NCBI RefSeq assembly: GCF_022200785.1
Contig: NZ_CP087585.1
Coordinates: 1,984,001-2,048,000, forward strand
Reading direction: 5' to 3'
Origin: Pedobacter mucosus
Lineage (GTDB): Bacteria; Bacteroidota; Bacteroidia; Sphingobacteriales; Sphingobacteriaceae
DNA: 64,000 nt
Every line of letters begins with the position of its first letter. The stretch's first letter is position 1. Shown one piece after another: positions 1 to 8,372 of the stretch. The notes under the pieces were generated by a model, which worked only from the letters and a program-made list of their open reading frames with translations, ran no database searches and was not told the origin of the DNA. Both the position numbers and the translations under genes were made by a program.

Positions 1-453
1 CATGCGGGAAACATTAGGAGCCTGGCGCTCAATATCAACTTCACCCATATAAATTACGCACTCCAAATTGCGTAAAGCACAAACTGTAGCTGTTGCAACA
101 CCATGCTGACCAGCACCAGTTTCGGCTATAATGCGCTTTTTACCCAGTTTTTCTGCAAGCAAAATTTGTCCGATAGTGTTATTTATTTTATGAGCTCCTG
201 TATGATTTAAATCTTCTCTTTTTAAGAAAATATTTGCACCGTACCTTGCTGACAATCTCTTCGCAAGATATAATGGCGAAGGACGGCCAACATAATCTTT
301 CATTAATTGATGAAATTCCTTTTGAAAATCGACATCATCAATAATCTTTAAATAATTTTGACGCAATTCTTCAACGTTTGGATAAAGCATCTCTGGAATG
401 TATGCTCCACCAAAATCTCCATAATATCCTTTTTCGTTTACTTTATATTTCAT
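1..453 (-). CDS. trpB: Tryptophan synthase beta chain (N-terminal 151 residues; rest lies outside the window)
   Basis: TrpB condenses indole with serine, using PLP, in the last step of tryptophan synthesis, in complex with TrpA. Only the first 151 codons are present because the gene runs off the left edge. The visible part has the [11 protein letters not shown] start typical of TrpB, the PLP lysine in HTGAHKINN (K89) and ETGAGQHG at 111-118. ATG at 453. It follows trpF on the same strand after a 77-nt gap that holds an imperfect palindrome. trpA is expected next but is not visible. Confidence 0.97.
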   Translation of the reverse strand, partial: MKYKVNEKGYYGDFGGAYIPEMLYPNVEELRQNYLKIIDDVDFQKEFHQLMKDYVGRPSPLYLAKRLSARYGANIFLKREDLNHTGAHKINNTIGQILLAEKLGKKRIIAETGAGQHGVATATVCALRNLECVIYMGEVDIERQAPNVSRM

Positions 454-472
454 AATATTCTATCTACTGGTC

Positions 473-530
473 TGTCACACTAAGCTTGTCGAAATGCTTT
501 ATAAATTACTTCGAATAGCTCATGATGACA
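473..530. repeat. Imperfect palindromic element between trpF and trpB
   Basis: The stretch begins TGTCACACTAAGCTTGTCGAA and ends, read from the other strand, TGTCATCATGAGCTATTCGAA. The two arms match at about 16 of 21 positions. It fills most of the trpF-trpB gap and abuts the trpF stop, so it would form a large hairpin in the operon mRNA. It resembles small dispersed intergenic palindromes common in Sphingobacteriaceae genomes. That it is repeated elsewhere is inference from memory, as only one copy is in this window. Confidence 0.5.
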
Positions 531-1169
531 TTATAATGTATTCATTTCTTTGACAAATTCTTTAATCTGATCAACATCTTTAACACCTGGTTCAATTTCG
601 AATCGGCTATTAATATCTAAGGCATATAATCGAAAATCATCAATCTGCAATATTTTCTTCGCATGCTTTAAATCAATTCCTCCACTTAAAAAATAAGGTT
701 TATCAAACGTATATTTTTCTAAAATCTTCCAATCAAACACTTTCCCAGAGCCACCATGAGCATTCGTTTTTGTATCAAATAAAAAGTAATCAACAACACT
801 ATAATAACTATTTAGCGTAGAAAAATCAAAATCTTCATCAACACCAAAAGCTTTAATCACTTCTAGATTAATAAATGTTGATTTTATATCCTTGCAATAT
901 TCAGGTGATTCATTTCCATGTAACTGAACAGCTTTTAAGTGATATAGATTTACTTTTTTTTTAACCGCTTCCAAATCCTCATTAACAAAAACACCAACAG
1001 TTTTAATTTCGGAAGGAATATATTTAATCAATTCTGCAGAAACTTCGCTAATATATCTTGGGGATTTATCGTAGAAAATAAAACCTAAATAATCGGGTTT
1101 TAACGCAGCAATTGCAGCAATATTAGCCGCGAATTTCATTCCACAAACTTTAAGTTTTAGTTTTTTCAT
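531..1169 (-). CDS. trpF: Phosphoribosylanthranilate isomerase
   Basis: Catalyses the Amadori rearrangement of phosphoribosylanthranilate to CdRP, in the cytoplasm. The 212-residue length is normal for the (beta/alpha)8 TrpF family. Visible motifs are KVCG with catalytic Cys9, LHGNE near 84-88, FDTKTNAHGGSGK with catalytic Asp132, and LSGGI near the phosphate site. Its ATG overlaps the trpD stop by one base (TAATG), indicating translational coupling. The trpC gene that often sits between trpD and trpF is absent here. Confidence 0.96.
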   Translation of the reverse strand: MKKLKLKVCGMKFAANIAAIAALKPDYLGFIFYDKSPRYISEVSAELIKYIPSEIKTVGVFVNEDLEAVKKKVNLYHLKAVQLHGNESPEYCKDIKSTFINLEVIKAFGVDEDFDFSTLNSYYSVVDYFLFDTKTNAHGGSGKVFDWKILEKYTFDKPYFLSGGIDLKHAKKILQIDDFRLYALDINSRFEIEPGVKDVDQIKEFVKEMNTL

Positions 1170-2155
1170 TAGGCTACTAACTTCTTAAAACTGTTTAAAG
1201 CTTTTTTGCTCATTAACGATTCTTCGGCCTCATAAAAACAATCAGCAAAGGTTGCAGAAGTTTTTATGGTCTTAATTGCTAGAGCAGAATTACATAATAC
1301 TACGTTATTCTGAACATCTGTAGCTTCGCCATTTAAAACATCCATAAATATTTTTGCTGATGATTCTATTGAATTTCCACCTACAATATCCGCGGCAGCA
1401 ACTTTCTCAAAACCCATATCATTTAGCGTTAAAATACTTTCGCCTTTGTTATTAAAAGTTTTAACATCGCAGGTTAGAGAAATTTCATCATAACCTTCCA
1501 ATGCATGTACAATAGTATAATTTTTAGCAGTATCCTGATATAAATAATTGTACAACCGAGCTAATTCTAAACTAAAAACACCCACCATTTGATATTTTGG
1601 CTGTGATGGATTTACCATCGGTCCTAACATGTTAAAAAACGTTTTAATTCCTAATTCTTTACGAATTGGGGCTACAATTTTCATAGCCGGATTGAATAAA
1701 GGCGCATGTAGAAAGCAAATTCCAGCAGTATCTAAATTCCGCTTTAAAACATCTTGATCACTTGTAAAGCTGTAACCTAAATATTCCATAACATTGGATG
1801 AACCGCAGCTGGATGAAACCCCATAATTGCCATGTTTTGCAACCTGATAACCTGCACCAGCAACTACGAAAGAAGAAAGTGTAGATATATTAAAAGTGTC
1901 TTTTCCATCACCACCAGTGCCACAAAGATCAATTAATTCATAGTTAGAGAAATCCGTTTTCAAACATAAATCAAGCATTGCATCTCTGAAACCCTGCAAC
2001 TCATCAACCGTAATATTGCGCATGGCATAGGCAGTCATAAAAGCCGCAATTTGAGAGGCATTAAACGCTCCTTCTGTAATGGAGATCAGAATATTTTTCG
2101 CTTCTTCCCTACTGAAACTTTTATTTTCGAATAAATGATTTAATATCTTTTTCAT
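1169..2155 (-). CDS. trpD: Anthranilate phosphoribosyltransferase
   Basis: Transfers phosphoribose from PRPP to anthranilate. Key motifs are CGTGGDGKDTFNIST (PRPP/Mg binding) and KHGNYGVSSSCGSSNVMEYLG. An in-frame ATG exists at 2200, but I chose the ATG at 2155 (MKKILNHLF, 328 aa). That matches the usual family start and leaves room for the leader. It is the first structural gene after the Trp-rich leader and terminator, so its transcription is probably set by tryptophan-tRNA supply. trpE and trpG are not in the window. Confidence 0.96.
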   Translation of the reverse strand: MKKILNHLFENKSFSREEAKNILISITEGAFNASQIAAFMTAYAMRNITVDELQGFRDAMLDLCLKTDFSNYELIDLCGTGGDGKDTFNISTLSSFVVAGAGYQVAKHGNYGVSSSCGSSNVMEYLGYSFTSDQDVLKRNLDTAGICFLHAPLFNPAMKIVAPIRKELGIKTFFNMLGPMVNPSQPKYQMVGVFSLELARLYNYLYQDTAKNYTIVHALEGYDEISLTCDVKTFNNKGESILTLNDMGFEKVAAADIVGGNSIESSAKIFMDVLNGEATDVQNNVVLCNSALAIKTIKTSATFADCFYEAEESLMSKKALNSFKKLVA

Positions 2156-2253
2156 TTTATGTTTAACTCTAATCGCCATTCTAAACTGATTTAGAATCAT
2201 TGATATAGATGCTGAAATAAATTCTGCATGACGATTGCTTTAAAAAATTGCAT

Positions 2254-2327
2254 AAAAAAAGGATTGCTTTTTGGGCAATCCTTTTTATTGTGTATAAAAT
2301 ATTTGAATATATAACAACAGATTTGCC
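2254..2327 (-). promoter_or_regulatory. Tryptophan attenuator (antiterminator segment and intrinsic terminator)
   Basis: Reading the minus strand, GGATTGCC (2281-2274) and GCAATCC (2267-2261) form a strong stem followed by seven T (2260-2254), an intrinsic terminator about 100 nt before trpD. GGCAAATC (2327-2320) begins within the stop codon of the leader gene. It can pair with the 5' arm of the terminator (GGCAA with TTGCC, then TC with GA across a one-base bulge). A ribosome at the leader stop would cover this segment and allow termination. A ribosome stalled at the Trp codons would leave it free to form the antiterminator. This logic is classical trp attenuation; the pairing is read by eye. 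Confidence 0.88.
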
Positions 2328-2380
2328 TAACGAATTTCGTTATGCCACCACCAATTGTTATTTAAGTTTTTAATTATCAT
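2327..2380 (-). CDS. trpL: Trp leader peptide with three consecutive Trp codons
   Basis: A 17-codon gene encodes MIIKNLNNNWWWHNEIR. Codons 10-12 are TGG TGG TGG (2353-2345) and the stop is TAG at 2329-2327. Trp is the rarest residue, so three in a row directly upstream of a terminator and trpD is strong evidence for an attenuation leader. A Bacteroidota-type promoter (-7 AATATTTG at 2400-2393) lies only about 12 nt before the ATG, so the transcript would have a very short 5' UTR. The symbol is given by function, not homology. Confidence 0.9.
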   Translation of the reverse strand: MIIKNLNNNWWWHNEIR

Positions 2381-2392
2381 GTTTGTATAGAA

Positions 2393-2424
2393 CAAATATT
2401 GATATAGTTTTTTAATATTCCAAA
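2393..2424 (-). promoter_or_regulatory. Candidate promoter of the trp leader/trpDFB operon
   Basis: Minus-strand TTTG (2424-2421), a 20-nt spacer and AATATTTG (2400-2393) match the Bacteroidota sigma-A consensus TTTG / TAnnTTTG except for the first base of the -7 box. Transcription would begin close to 2388, a few bases before the leader ATG. It lies inside the divergent region shared with the potassium channel gene. Confidence 0.6.
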
Positions 2425-2440
2425 ATCTTTAGAATAAATT

Positions 2441-3388
2441 ATGGCTTTCTTTAAAAGAAAAGTACAATTTAATGATGATTTGGGCTTTGGCTCAAGTCCG
2501 GTGATAAAAAACCAGCGGGTTTTAAATACCGATGGAACCCCTAATATTGAACGTACAGGTTTACCATGGTTTAAATTCGACGATACTTATACCCGTTTGG
2601 TTACGATGAGTTGGCCAAGATTTTTCTTCATCATTTTAATTGTATACCTTGTTGTAAATACAATTTTTGCGGTTGCATATAACATTGTTGGTATCGAAAA
2701 TCTTAACGGCGCAAAAGGCACTACCCTACGCGATCAATTTTTTGATGCGTTCTTCTTTTCCGCACAAACCATCTCTACCGTTGGTTACGGGCATATTTCT
2801 CCACAAGGATTTATTACCAGTATTCTCGCTGCCTTTGAAAGCATGCTCGGTTTGCTGGCTTTTGCTTTGGCGACCGGATTGCTTTATGGTCGTTTTAGCC
2901 GGCCAACTTCGAGGGTTTCTTTCAGCAAAAAGATGGTTATTGCACCTTACCAAAATCACAAGGGTTTGATGTGCCGATTGGTTAATATGAGAAAAAACTC
3001 TTTAATTGATGTTGTAGTGCAAATGTTCATGACTTTTAATGAAACCGTGGATGGTAAATTGAAAAGAAGTTTTTATCCCTTAGCGTTAGAACGCAGTAAA
3101 ATTAGCGTACTCTCTTTAAACTGGACCCTTGTTCACCCGATTACGGAAGATAGCCCGATGTTTGAAAAAACTTTAGACGAATTAAAAGTCGCTGAGGTAG
3201 AAATTTTTGTGATTTTGCGGGCTTTCGATGATACTTTCGCTCAAACTATTCATACCAGAACCAGTTATCAGGATGAAGATATTCAAGCAAATGCTAAGTT
3301 CGAAATTATGCACTATCATAATGAAGAAGGTAAAACTGTATTGGATTTTAGCAAACTTAACGATACTCAGACAGCAGTTGTTGATTAG
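2441..3388 (+). CDS. Inward-rectifier-type (KirBac) potassium channel
   Basis: An integral inner-membrane K+ channel of 315 residues, the usual KirBac length. It has a cytoplasmic N-terminus, TM1 at about 60-82, a pore helix, the selectivity filter TVGYG at 113-117, TM2 at about 124-150, and a C-terminal beta-rich cytoplasmic Kir domain (about 155-300). It is divergent from the trp leader, with only 60 nt between the two ATGs. A weak promoter match (TTTG at 2382, TAGTTTTT near 2405) precedes it. No Shine-Dalgarno is evident. Confidence 0.94.
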   Translation: MAFFKRKVQFNDDLGFGSSPVIKNQRVLNTDGTPNIERTGLPWFKFDDTYTRLVTMSWPRFFFIILIVYLVVNTIFAVAYNIVGIENLNGAKGTTLRDQFFDAFFFSAQTISTVGYGHISPQGFITSILAAFESMLGLLAFALATGLLYGRFSRPTSRVSFSKKMVIAPYQNHKGLMCRLVNMRKNSLIDVVVQMFMTFNETVDGKLKRSFYPLALERSKISVLSLNWTLVHPITEDSPMFEKTLDELKVAEVEIFVILRAFDDTFAQTIHTRTSYQDEDIQANAKFEIMHYHNEEGKTVLDFSKLNDTQTAVVD

Positions 3389-3443
3389 CTTTTGAAAAGC
3401 AATTTTAGTGGTAATTGGCTTTTTAAGTCCCGCCTTTTGCTAA

Positions 3444-3462
3444 TCCCGAATAAGAATCGGGA
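3444..3462. repeat. Short perfect hairpin downstream of the Kir gene
   Basis: TCCCGA and TCGGGA are separated by seven bases in the Kir-esterase convergent gap. No T-run follows on either strand, so it is a poor intrinsic terminator. It could be a processing or mRNA-end hairpin, or part of a dispersed repeat. Confidence 0.4.
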
Positions 3463-3533
3463 ACGCTGTCAGTCGGGTTTAGATTAGTTGGGTTTGTGCT
3501 ACTATATAAGTTTATTAGCGAGATTTATAAAAC

Positions 3534-4376
3534 TTAATTAGCTACTTCTTTTTCAATAAACTTCACAATATCCTTATACAAATCATTACCTCCAAATATC
3601 ATCTGACTAATCATTGGAACATGACTTTTGCCTTTAATTTCCTTAATTTCTACAGGAATGTTATTTGCTTTCAACTTTTCGTATAATCTTGGTGTTTGCA
3701 ATTTAATTGCCGGGTACGTTTTTTCGCCATAAAAAAGCAAATGGGGATTTTTAATATTGCTTACATAATCCAGCGGAGAAGCTAATTTCCAGGTTGCCGT
3801 ATTAACCGTAAACGTTCGAATAAAATCAAAATAAAAATTGTCTTTCTCTGCAGTCGTTAAATATTCATATAAATCCAATCCAAATGGATCGTTTAAGATA
3901 ACACCCTTAATTGGATTTTTAATTCTTGCGTGTTTAAAATATTTTGGGTCTGCATTTATAAGTTCGCTTAAGTGAGCGCCTGCAGAATGCCCCATTACAA
4001 ATATTTTATCAGCACTTGCGGTATAGTTAGCAATATTTTGTTGAACCCATTTTATAGCTAAAGCACAATCATTACTCATTTTTTCATACTGAGCATTTGG
4101 AGCTAATGGATAATTAATGATAACGGTAACAATGCCTTTTCGAGCAAAATTTCTACCTAACCACCAATAAGTTTCTTTCTTTCCACTACTCCAAGATCCG
4201 CCATGAATGAAAACCAAAACTGGTTTATCCTTTATATCATCATTTTTGTAAAAAATATTAAGCGTATTTTCTACTTCTGAATTGTTAGCGTAATTTATAT
4301 TTTTTGCAGATTTTACTTGCGCTGAAGTTATTATTGTTTGGAACAAGAGCATTATTAAAACCAGGTATTTTATCAT
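3534..4376 (-). CDS. Secreted alpha/beta hydrolase (BD-FAE/HSL-like esterase)
   Basis: A 280-residue protein with a signal peptide (about 1-19, ending TSAQ) and an alpha/beta-hydrolase core. The oxyanion motif HGGSW is at 58-62, the nucleophile elbow is GHSAGAH with Ser131, and a late histidine in GKSHVPM is the likely catalytic base. This pattern fits esterases/deacetylases such as kynurenine formamidase or BD-FAE relatives. The substrate cannot be told from sequence. It is the last gene of a minus-strand run recR, phosphodiesterase, SDR, hydrolase, and is convergent with the Kir gene. Confidence 0.85.
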   Translation of the reverse strand: MIKYLVLIMLLFQTIITSAQVKSAKNINYANNSEVENTLNIFYKNDDIKDKPVLVFIHGGSWSSGKKETYWWLGRNFARKGIVTVIINYPLAPNAQYEKMSNDCALAIKWVQQNIANYTASADKIFVMGHSAGAHLSELINADPKYFKHARIKNPIKGVILNDPFGLDLYEYLTTAEKDNFYFDFIRTFTVNTATWKLASPLDYVSNIKNPHLLFYGEKTYPAIKLQTPRLYEKLKANNIPVEIKEIKGKSHVPMISQMIFGGNDLYKDIVKFIEKEVAN

Positions 4377-4492
4377 AGCAAAAATGGGTTATCCATTCAA
4401 CAATAAACAAACGTAAATGTTGTAGATGTGGATTTTTTGGGCCTAATCAGCAAGAGAAAGTGATTATCCAACCAGCCAAAAACAAATCCATC

Positions 4493-5311
4493 TTACCCTT
4501 TTATCAACGGATTCTTCTCTTTCGCAAACAAATCGAAAACCTTTTTATCAACAAATGCAGGGAACAGCTTATTCATCCAAACAGCAATTTTTCCTTGCCC
4601 TGTCATAATTAAAGTGCGTTTACGCTGTTCAATGCCATTGGCAATAATACTCGCCACTTCTTCAGAAGTCATCATCTTACCCTCTTCCATACTTGTTTCA
4701 CCATGGGCAACACCATCTTTCGCTAAAGCTGCAACGCGAATATTTGAAGTTGTAAAACCAGGACAAGCAACCAACACATTTACGCCGGTTTTCAAAAGTT
4801 CAGTCCGTAATGATTCCATAAAACCATTCATCGCAAATTTAGATGCTGAATAACCGGTCCTTCCAGGTAAACCCCTATAACCTGCAATTGATGATACGCC
4901 GACAATCGTTCCTTTGGTTTTTAAAATTTCTGGTAGCGCAAATTTTGTGCAATAAACTGTCCCCCAAAAATTCACATCCATTAGGTTTTTAAGCACTGAT
5001 AAATCAAGATCGTTAAATAAAGCACGCATGGATAAACCAGCATTATTAACCAAAATATCTATTTTGTTAAAAGAAATTAGTGTTTGTTTGATGATTAATT
5101 CACAATCGGATTCTTTGCTTACATCAGCCTGAACAGCAACAGCTCTAATGTTATATTTTTGCTCTAAATCTGCAGTAATCTCGCAAAGCGTAACATATTG
5201 ACGAGCTGCCAATACTAAATTGGCGCCACGTTTTGCAAATTCTTCTGCACAAGCTTTTCCTATTCCGCTTGATGCACCTGTGATAATGACCACTTTATCT
5301 TTAAAATTCAT
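4493..5311 (-). CDS. Short-chain dehydrogenase/reductase
   Basis: A 272-residue cytoplasmic NAD(P)-dependent oxidoreductase of the classical SDR family. It has the nucleotide-binding TGASSGIG at 11-18, NNAG at 89-92, and a catalytic Ser140/141, Tyr154, Lys158 (YSASK). The C-terminal part is longer than in minimal SDRs and could sit at the membrane surface. The substrate is unknown. It lies 37 nt downstream of the phosphodiesterase gene, so co-transcription is likely. Confidence 0.92.
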   Translation of the reverse strand: MNFKDKVVIITGASSGIGKACAEEFAKRGANLVLAARQYVTLCEITADLEQKYNIRAVAVQADVSKESDCELIIKQTLISFNKIDILVNNAGLSMRALFNDLDLSVLKNLMDVNFWGTVYCTKFALPEILKTKGTIVGVSSIAGYRGLPGRTGYSASKFAMNGFMESLRTELLKTGVNVLVACPGFTTSNIRVAALAKDGVAHGETSMEEGKMMTSEEVASIIANGIEQRKRTLIMTGQGKIAVWMNKLFPAFVDKKVFDLFAKEKNPLIKG

Positions 5312-5348
5312 TTTATTATTGTCGAGTAAGTATCAAAACTAGATACAT

Positions 5349-6086
5349 TTATTTTAGCTTAAAAAACTTCGTTGCTTCTGCAACGCGATCTGTATTTATT
5401 ATATCAGCACCTAAATCGTGAAGTAATTTCCAACTAGCCTCATTATCTGGAGCATTCCAAAAACGAATGGGCTTACCAATTTGATGCGCACTTTTGATTA
5501 GTGTCGATAGTTTAGTTTTATCAGCTTCAGAAATCTCCCCAAGGCCTTTCCATTTGGAATAAGTTGCAAAATTATCGCTAATCATCGCGACTTTCGCTAA
5601 ATCTTGGGGCTTGTAATTATGATTTGGTAAACCATCAAAACTGACTTCTTTATAATTATGAGTGGTAGAGTCAGGAGGACGATTCCCACTTATTACAATT
5701 GAAACCTTTTTCCCCTTGTTGTTAAAATCATTTTGATAATTCATTATTAATTTTAACAAAGCTGGGTAAGTTAGATTGAAATTATCCTTTACATCGATCA
5801 TTAATTGAAATGAATAGAAATCATTGCTTTTTGATAATGCTTGGATAGGTTGAAAATACATATTCTCTAATGTATGTTCAATATTAATTTCTTGCTTGCT
5901 ATGGGAAACGACTAATAAATTTCCAACAAGAAAAACATCGGCTTCGATAGAAAATGTTTTATTTGCAACCGCATCTGTAAAAGGTTTTGTATGCGTGTAA
6001 TCGTTATGAGAATGGATTTTAACCTGCGCTTGCAAAACAAAGCTTAAAATCATTATACCTAAAATCGAGAAAATTTGCTTTATCAT
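5349..6086 (-). CDS. Secreted PI-PLC/glycerophosphodiester phosphodiesterase-superfamily protein
   Basis: 245 residues with an N-terminal signal peptide (about 1-20, FVLQAQ). HSHNDY at 25-30, IEAD at 47-50 and VVSH at 59-62 match the catalytic His/metal pattern of an uncharacterised GDPD/PI-PLC TIM-barrel group found in Bacteroidota. The later WNAPDNE segment and a C-terminal NTD motif are also typical. It probably acts on phosphodiesters in the periplasm; the substrate is unknown. Its ATG directly follows the recR stop codon. Confidence 0.82.
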   Translation of the reverse strand: MIKQIFSILGIMILSFVLQAQVKIHSHNDYTHTKPFTDAVANKTFSIEADVFLVGNLLVVSHSKQEINIEHTLENMYFQPIQALSKSNDFYSFQLMIDVKDNFNLTYPALLKLIMNYQNDFNNKGKKVSIVISGNRPPDSTTHNYKEVSFDGLPNHNYKPQDLAKVAMISDNFATYSKWKGLGEISEADKTKLSTLIKSAHQIGKPIRFWNAPDNEASWKLLHDLGADIINTDRVAEATKFFKLK

Positions 6087-6704
6087 TTACTTCATCATTG
6101 CGGTTTCATACGGAACTCTAGTAATTATAGAACGTCCTAAAGTAATTTCGTCCGTATATTCTAATTCGCCACCAAAAGCAATTCCTCTTGCAATGGTTGT
6201 AATGGGAATATTAAAATCCTTTAACTTTTTAAATAGGTAAAAAAGTGTTGTATCTCCTTCCATATTAGGACTTAATGCTAAAATTACTTCTTGTATTTCT
6301 CCTTTAGCAACCCGCATTACGAGTCCATCAATAAATAAATCCGCTGGTCCAATTCCGTCCATTGGCGAAATTAAGCCGCCTAAAACATGGTAAACACCAA
6401 AATATTGAGAAGTATTTTCAATCGCCATTACATCGCGAGTATCTTCGACAACGCAAATCGTTTTCTTATCTCGCTTTTGCGATGTACAAATTTCGCAGAT
6501 ATCGTAGTCAGAAATATTACGGCAAATAGTGCAATTTTTAATCTGTTGTTTTAGCTTAATTAGCGTATTTCCAAACTGATTAACTTCCTCTTGTTCCTTA
6601 TTTAAAAGGTGCAGAACTAACCTTAAAGCCGTTTTTTTTCCAACACCAGGCAATTTTGAGAATTCGTTTACCGCATCTTCCAGCAGTTTGGATGAAAAGT
6701 TCAT
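6087..6704 (-). CDS. recR: Recombination protein RecR
   Basis: RecR works with RecF and RecO to load RecA at gaps. The 205-residue length is normal. An N-terminal HhH region (LPGVGKKTA) is followed by a C4 zinc finger (Cys58, Cys61, Cys70, Cys73) and a TOPRIM domain (CVVEDTRD onward, with [10 protein letters not shown]). It is first in its minus-strand cluster and divergent from the symporter gene. Coupling with the following phosphodiesterase is positional only. Confidence 0.97.
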   Translation of the reverse strand: MNFSSKLLEDAVNEFSKLPGVGKKTALRLVLHLLNKEQEEVNQFGNTLIKLKQQIKNCTICRNISDYDICEICTSQKRDKKTICVVEDTRDVMAIENTSQYFGVYHVLGGLISPMDGIGPADLFIDGLVMRVAKGEIQEVILALSPNMEGDTTLFYLFKKLKDFNIPITTIARGIAFGGELEYTDEITLGRSIITRVPYETAMMK

Positions 6705-6796
6705 GATACAAAAATATATAAAATGTTTATTAGTTTATTGGTATCGCCATTCATTTGTACAAGCATTTAGCTAATCAACTATTAAAGGATGAATTA

Positions 6797-6826
6797 TTGA
6801 CTTTAACATGTAATTTCTTACATTTA
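6797..6826 (+). promoter_or_regulatory. Candidate promoter of the sodium/solute symporter gene
   Basis: TTGA at 6797-6800 and TACATTTA at 6819-6826, with an 18-nt spacer, match the Bacteroidota -33/-7 consensus apart from the last base. The predicted start site is a few bases before the ATG at 6845. Confidence 0.45.
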
Positions 6827-6844
6827 GCAGCTTAAAACAAAACT

Positions 6845-8353
6845 ATGTCGCCAACCATTCTATTGTGTTTTTTAATCGGATATTTCTTAGTGCTGATTAT
6901 AATTTCATTTGTAACCTCAAAAAACTCCTCTGATAATTCTTCGTTTTTTATAGCCAACAGAAACTCAAAATGGTATTTGGTAGCATTTGGCATGATTGGA
7001 ACGGCGCTTTCGGGCGTTACGTTTATTTCTGTTCCTGGTGAAGTTGGTGCGCCAGGCGGAAATCAATTTCAATATTTCCAGTTTGTATTAGGCAACGCAG
7101 TTGGTTTTATAATAATAGCTACGGTTTTATTGCCGCTTTATTATCGCATGAAACTGACTTCAATTTACAGTTACATAGAGCAACGTTTAGGGCATTATAG
7201 CTATAAAACTGCCGCATCAATATTTTTATTAAGTCGAACGCTTGGTTCTGCAACAAGATTATATTTAGTTGTGATTGTTTTACAGCGTTTTATTTTCGAT
7301 AATTATGGAATACCTTTTTGGCTAACAGTTCTAATATCTCTGGCGCTAATTTGGTCTTATACTTTTAAAGGCGGCTTAAAAACGATTATAATAACCGATA
7401 CTTTGCAAACTTTCTTTCTCGTTTTATCTGTTTTTTTAACAATATATTTTATTTGCAGCAGCTTAGGTTTCGATATTCCTCATGCATTCGAAACCATAAA
7501 AACCAGCAGTTATTCAAAAATATTTTTCTTAAATGATTTTCTGATAAACAAGTTTTACTTCAGCAAACAGTTTATTGGAGGGATATTCGTTACCATAGCA
7601 ATGACAGGTTTAGACCAAGATTTAATGCAGAAAAACCTTAGTATGGGAACCATTAAAGAGGCCCAAAAAAACATGTTTACATTTACTGGTGTATTTGTAA
7701 TATTGAATGTTTTCTTTTTGAGCGTAGGTGCACTATTGTACATTTTTGCTGCTAAAAATGGTATTGATATTCCATTAGATCACCTTACTGGGAAACCGAG
7801 AACAGATTTATTATTTCCAGAAATTGCCTTAAATAATCTGGGCGCTGTGCCTGCAATTATATTTATGCTAGGTTTAACAGCTGCAACTTTCGCAACTACA
7901 GATTCGGCGCTTACCGCATTAACTACCTCATTCTGTGTTGATTTTTTAGGAATGGATAAAGCTGAAAACTTAAATGCTAAAGATGCTGTTAAAAAACGTC
8001 ATGCTGTTCATGTAGCCTTTTCGATTTTAATGTTTTTAGTAATCATTATTATTAATATGCTCAACAGTTCATCAGTGGTAAGCTTAATTTTCACAATTGC
8101 ATCCTACACTTATGGCCCGTTATTAGGATTGTATAGTTTTGGTTTATTTGTAAAAAAACGAGGTTTACACGACAAATTAGTACCCATAGTATGTATTTTA
8201 TCACCTTTTTTATGTTACTTGCTTTCAACGTATTCAACCACTTTATTAGGCGGTTACGTATTTAGTGTCGAACTTATTCTTATAAACGGTTTGATCACAT
8301 TTATAGGCTTGTTAATTATTAGTAAAAAAACTGATAAACAAACCCAATTTTAA
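6845..8353 (+). CDS. Sodium:solute symporter (SSS family)
   Basis: A 502-residue inner-membrane protein with about 13 hydrophobic helices and the SSS fold signature. This includes the N-terminal GMIGTALSGVTFISVPGE segment and the central GGLKTIIITDTLQ helix used for Na+ coupling. It takes up an organic solute with Na+; the substrate cannot be assigned. It is followed after 19 nt by the LOG gene, so both are probably co-transcribed up to the terminator at 9111-9141. Confidence 0.93.
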   Translation: MSPTILLCFLIGYFLVLIIISFVTSKNSSDNSSFFIANRNSKWYLVAFGMIGTALSGVTFISVPGEVGAPGGNQFQYFQFVLGNAVGFIIIATVLLPLYYRMKLTSIYSYIEQRLGHYSYKTAASIFLLSRTLGSATRLYLVVIVLQRFIFDNYGIPFWLTVLISLALIWSYTFKGGLKTIIITDTLQTFFLVLSVFLTIYFICSSLGFDIPHAFETIKTSSYSKIFFLNDFLINKFYFSKQFIGGIFVTIAMTGLDQDLMQKNLSMGTIKEAQKNMFTFTGVFVILNVFFLSVGALLYIFAAKNGIDIPLDHLTGKPRTDLLFPEIALNNLGAVPAIIFMLGLTAATFATTDSALTALTTSFCVDFLGMDKAENLNAKDAVKKRHAVHVAFSILMFLVIIIINMLNSSSVVSLIFTIASYTYGPLLGLYSFGLFVKKRGLHDKLVPIVCILSPFLCYLLSTYSTTLLGGYVFSVELILINGLITFIGLLIISKKTDKQTQF

Positions 8354-8372
8354 TATTTAGTATACAGTATAT

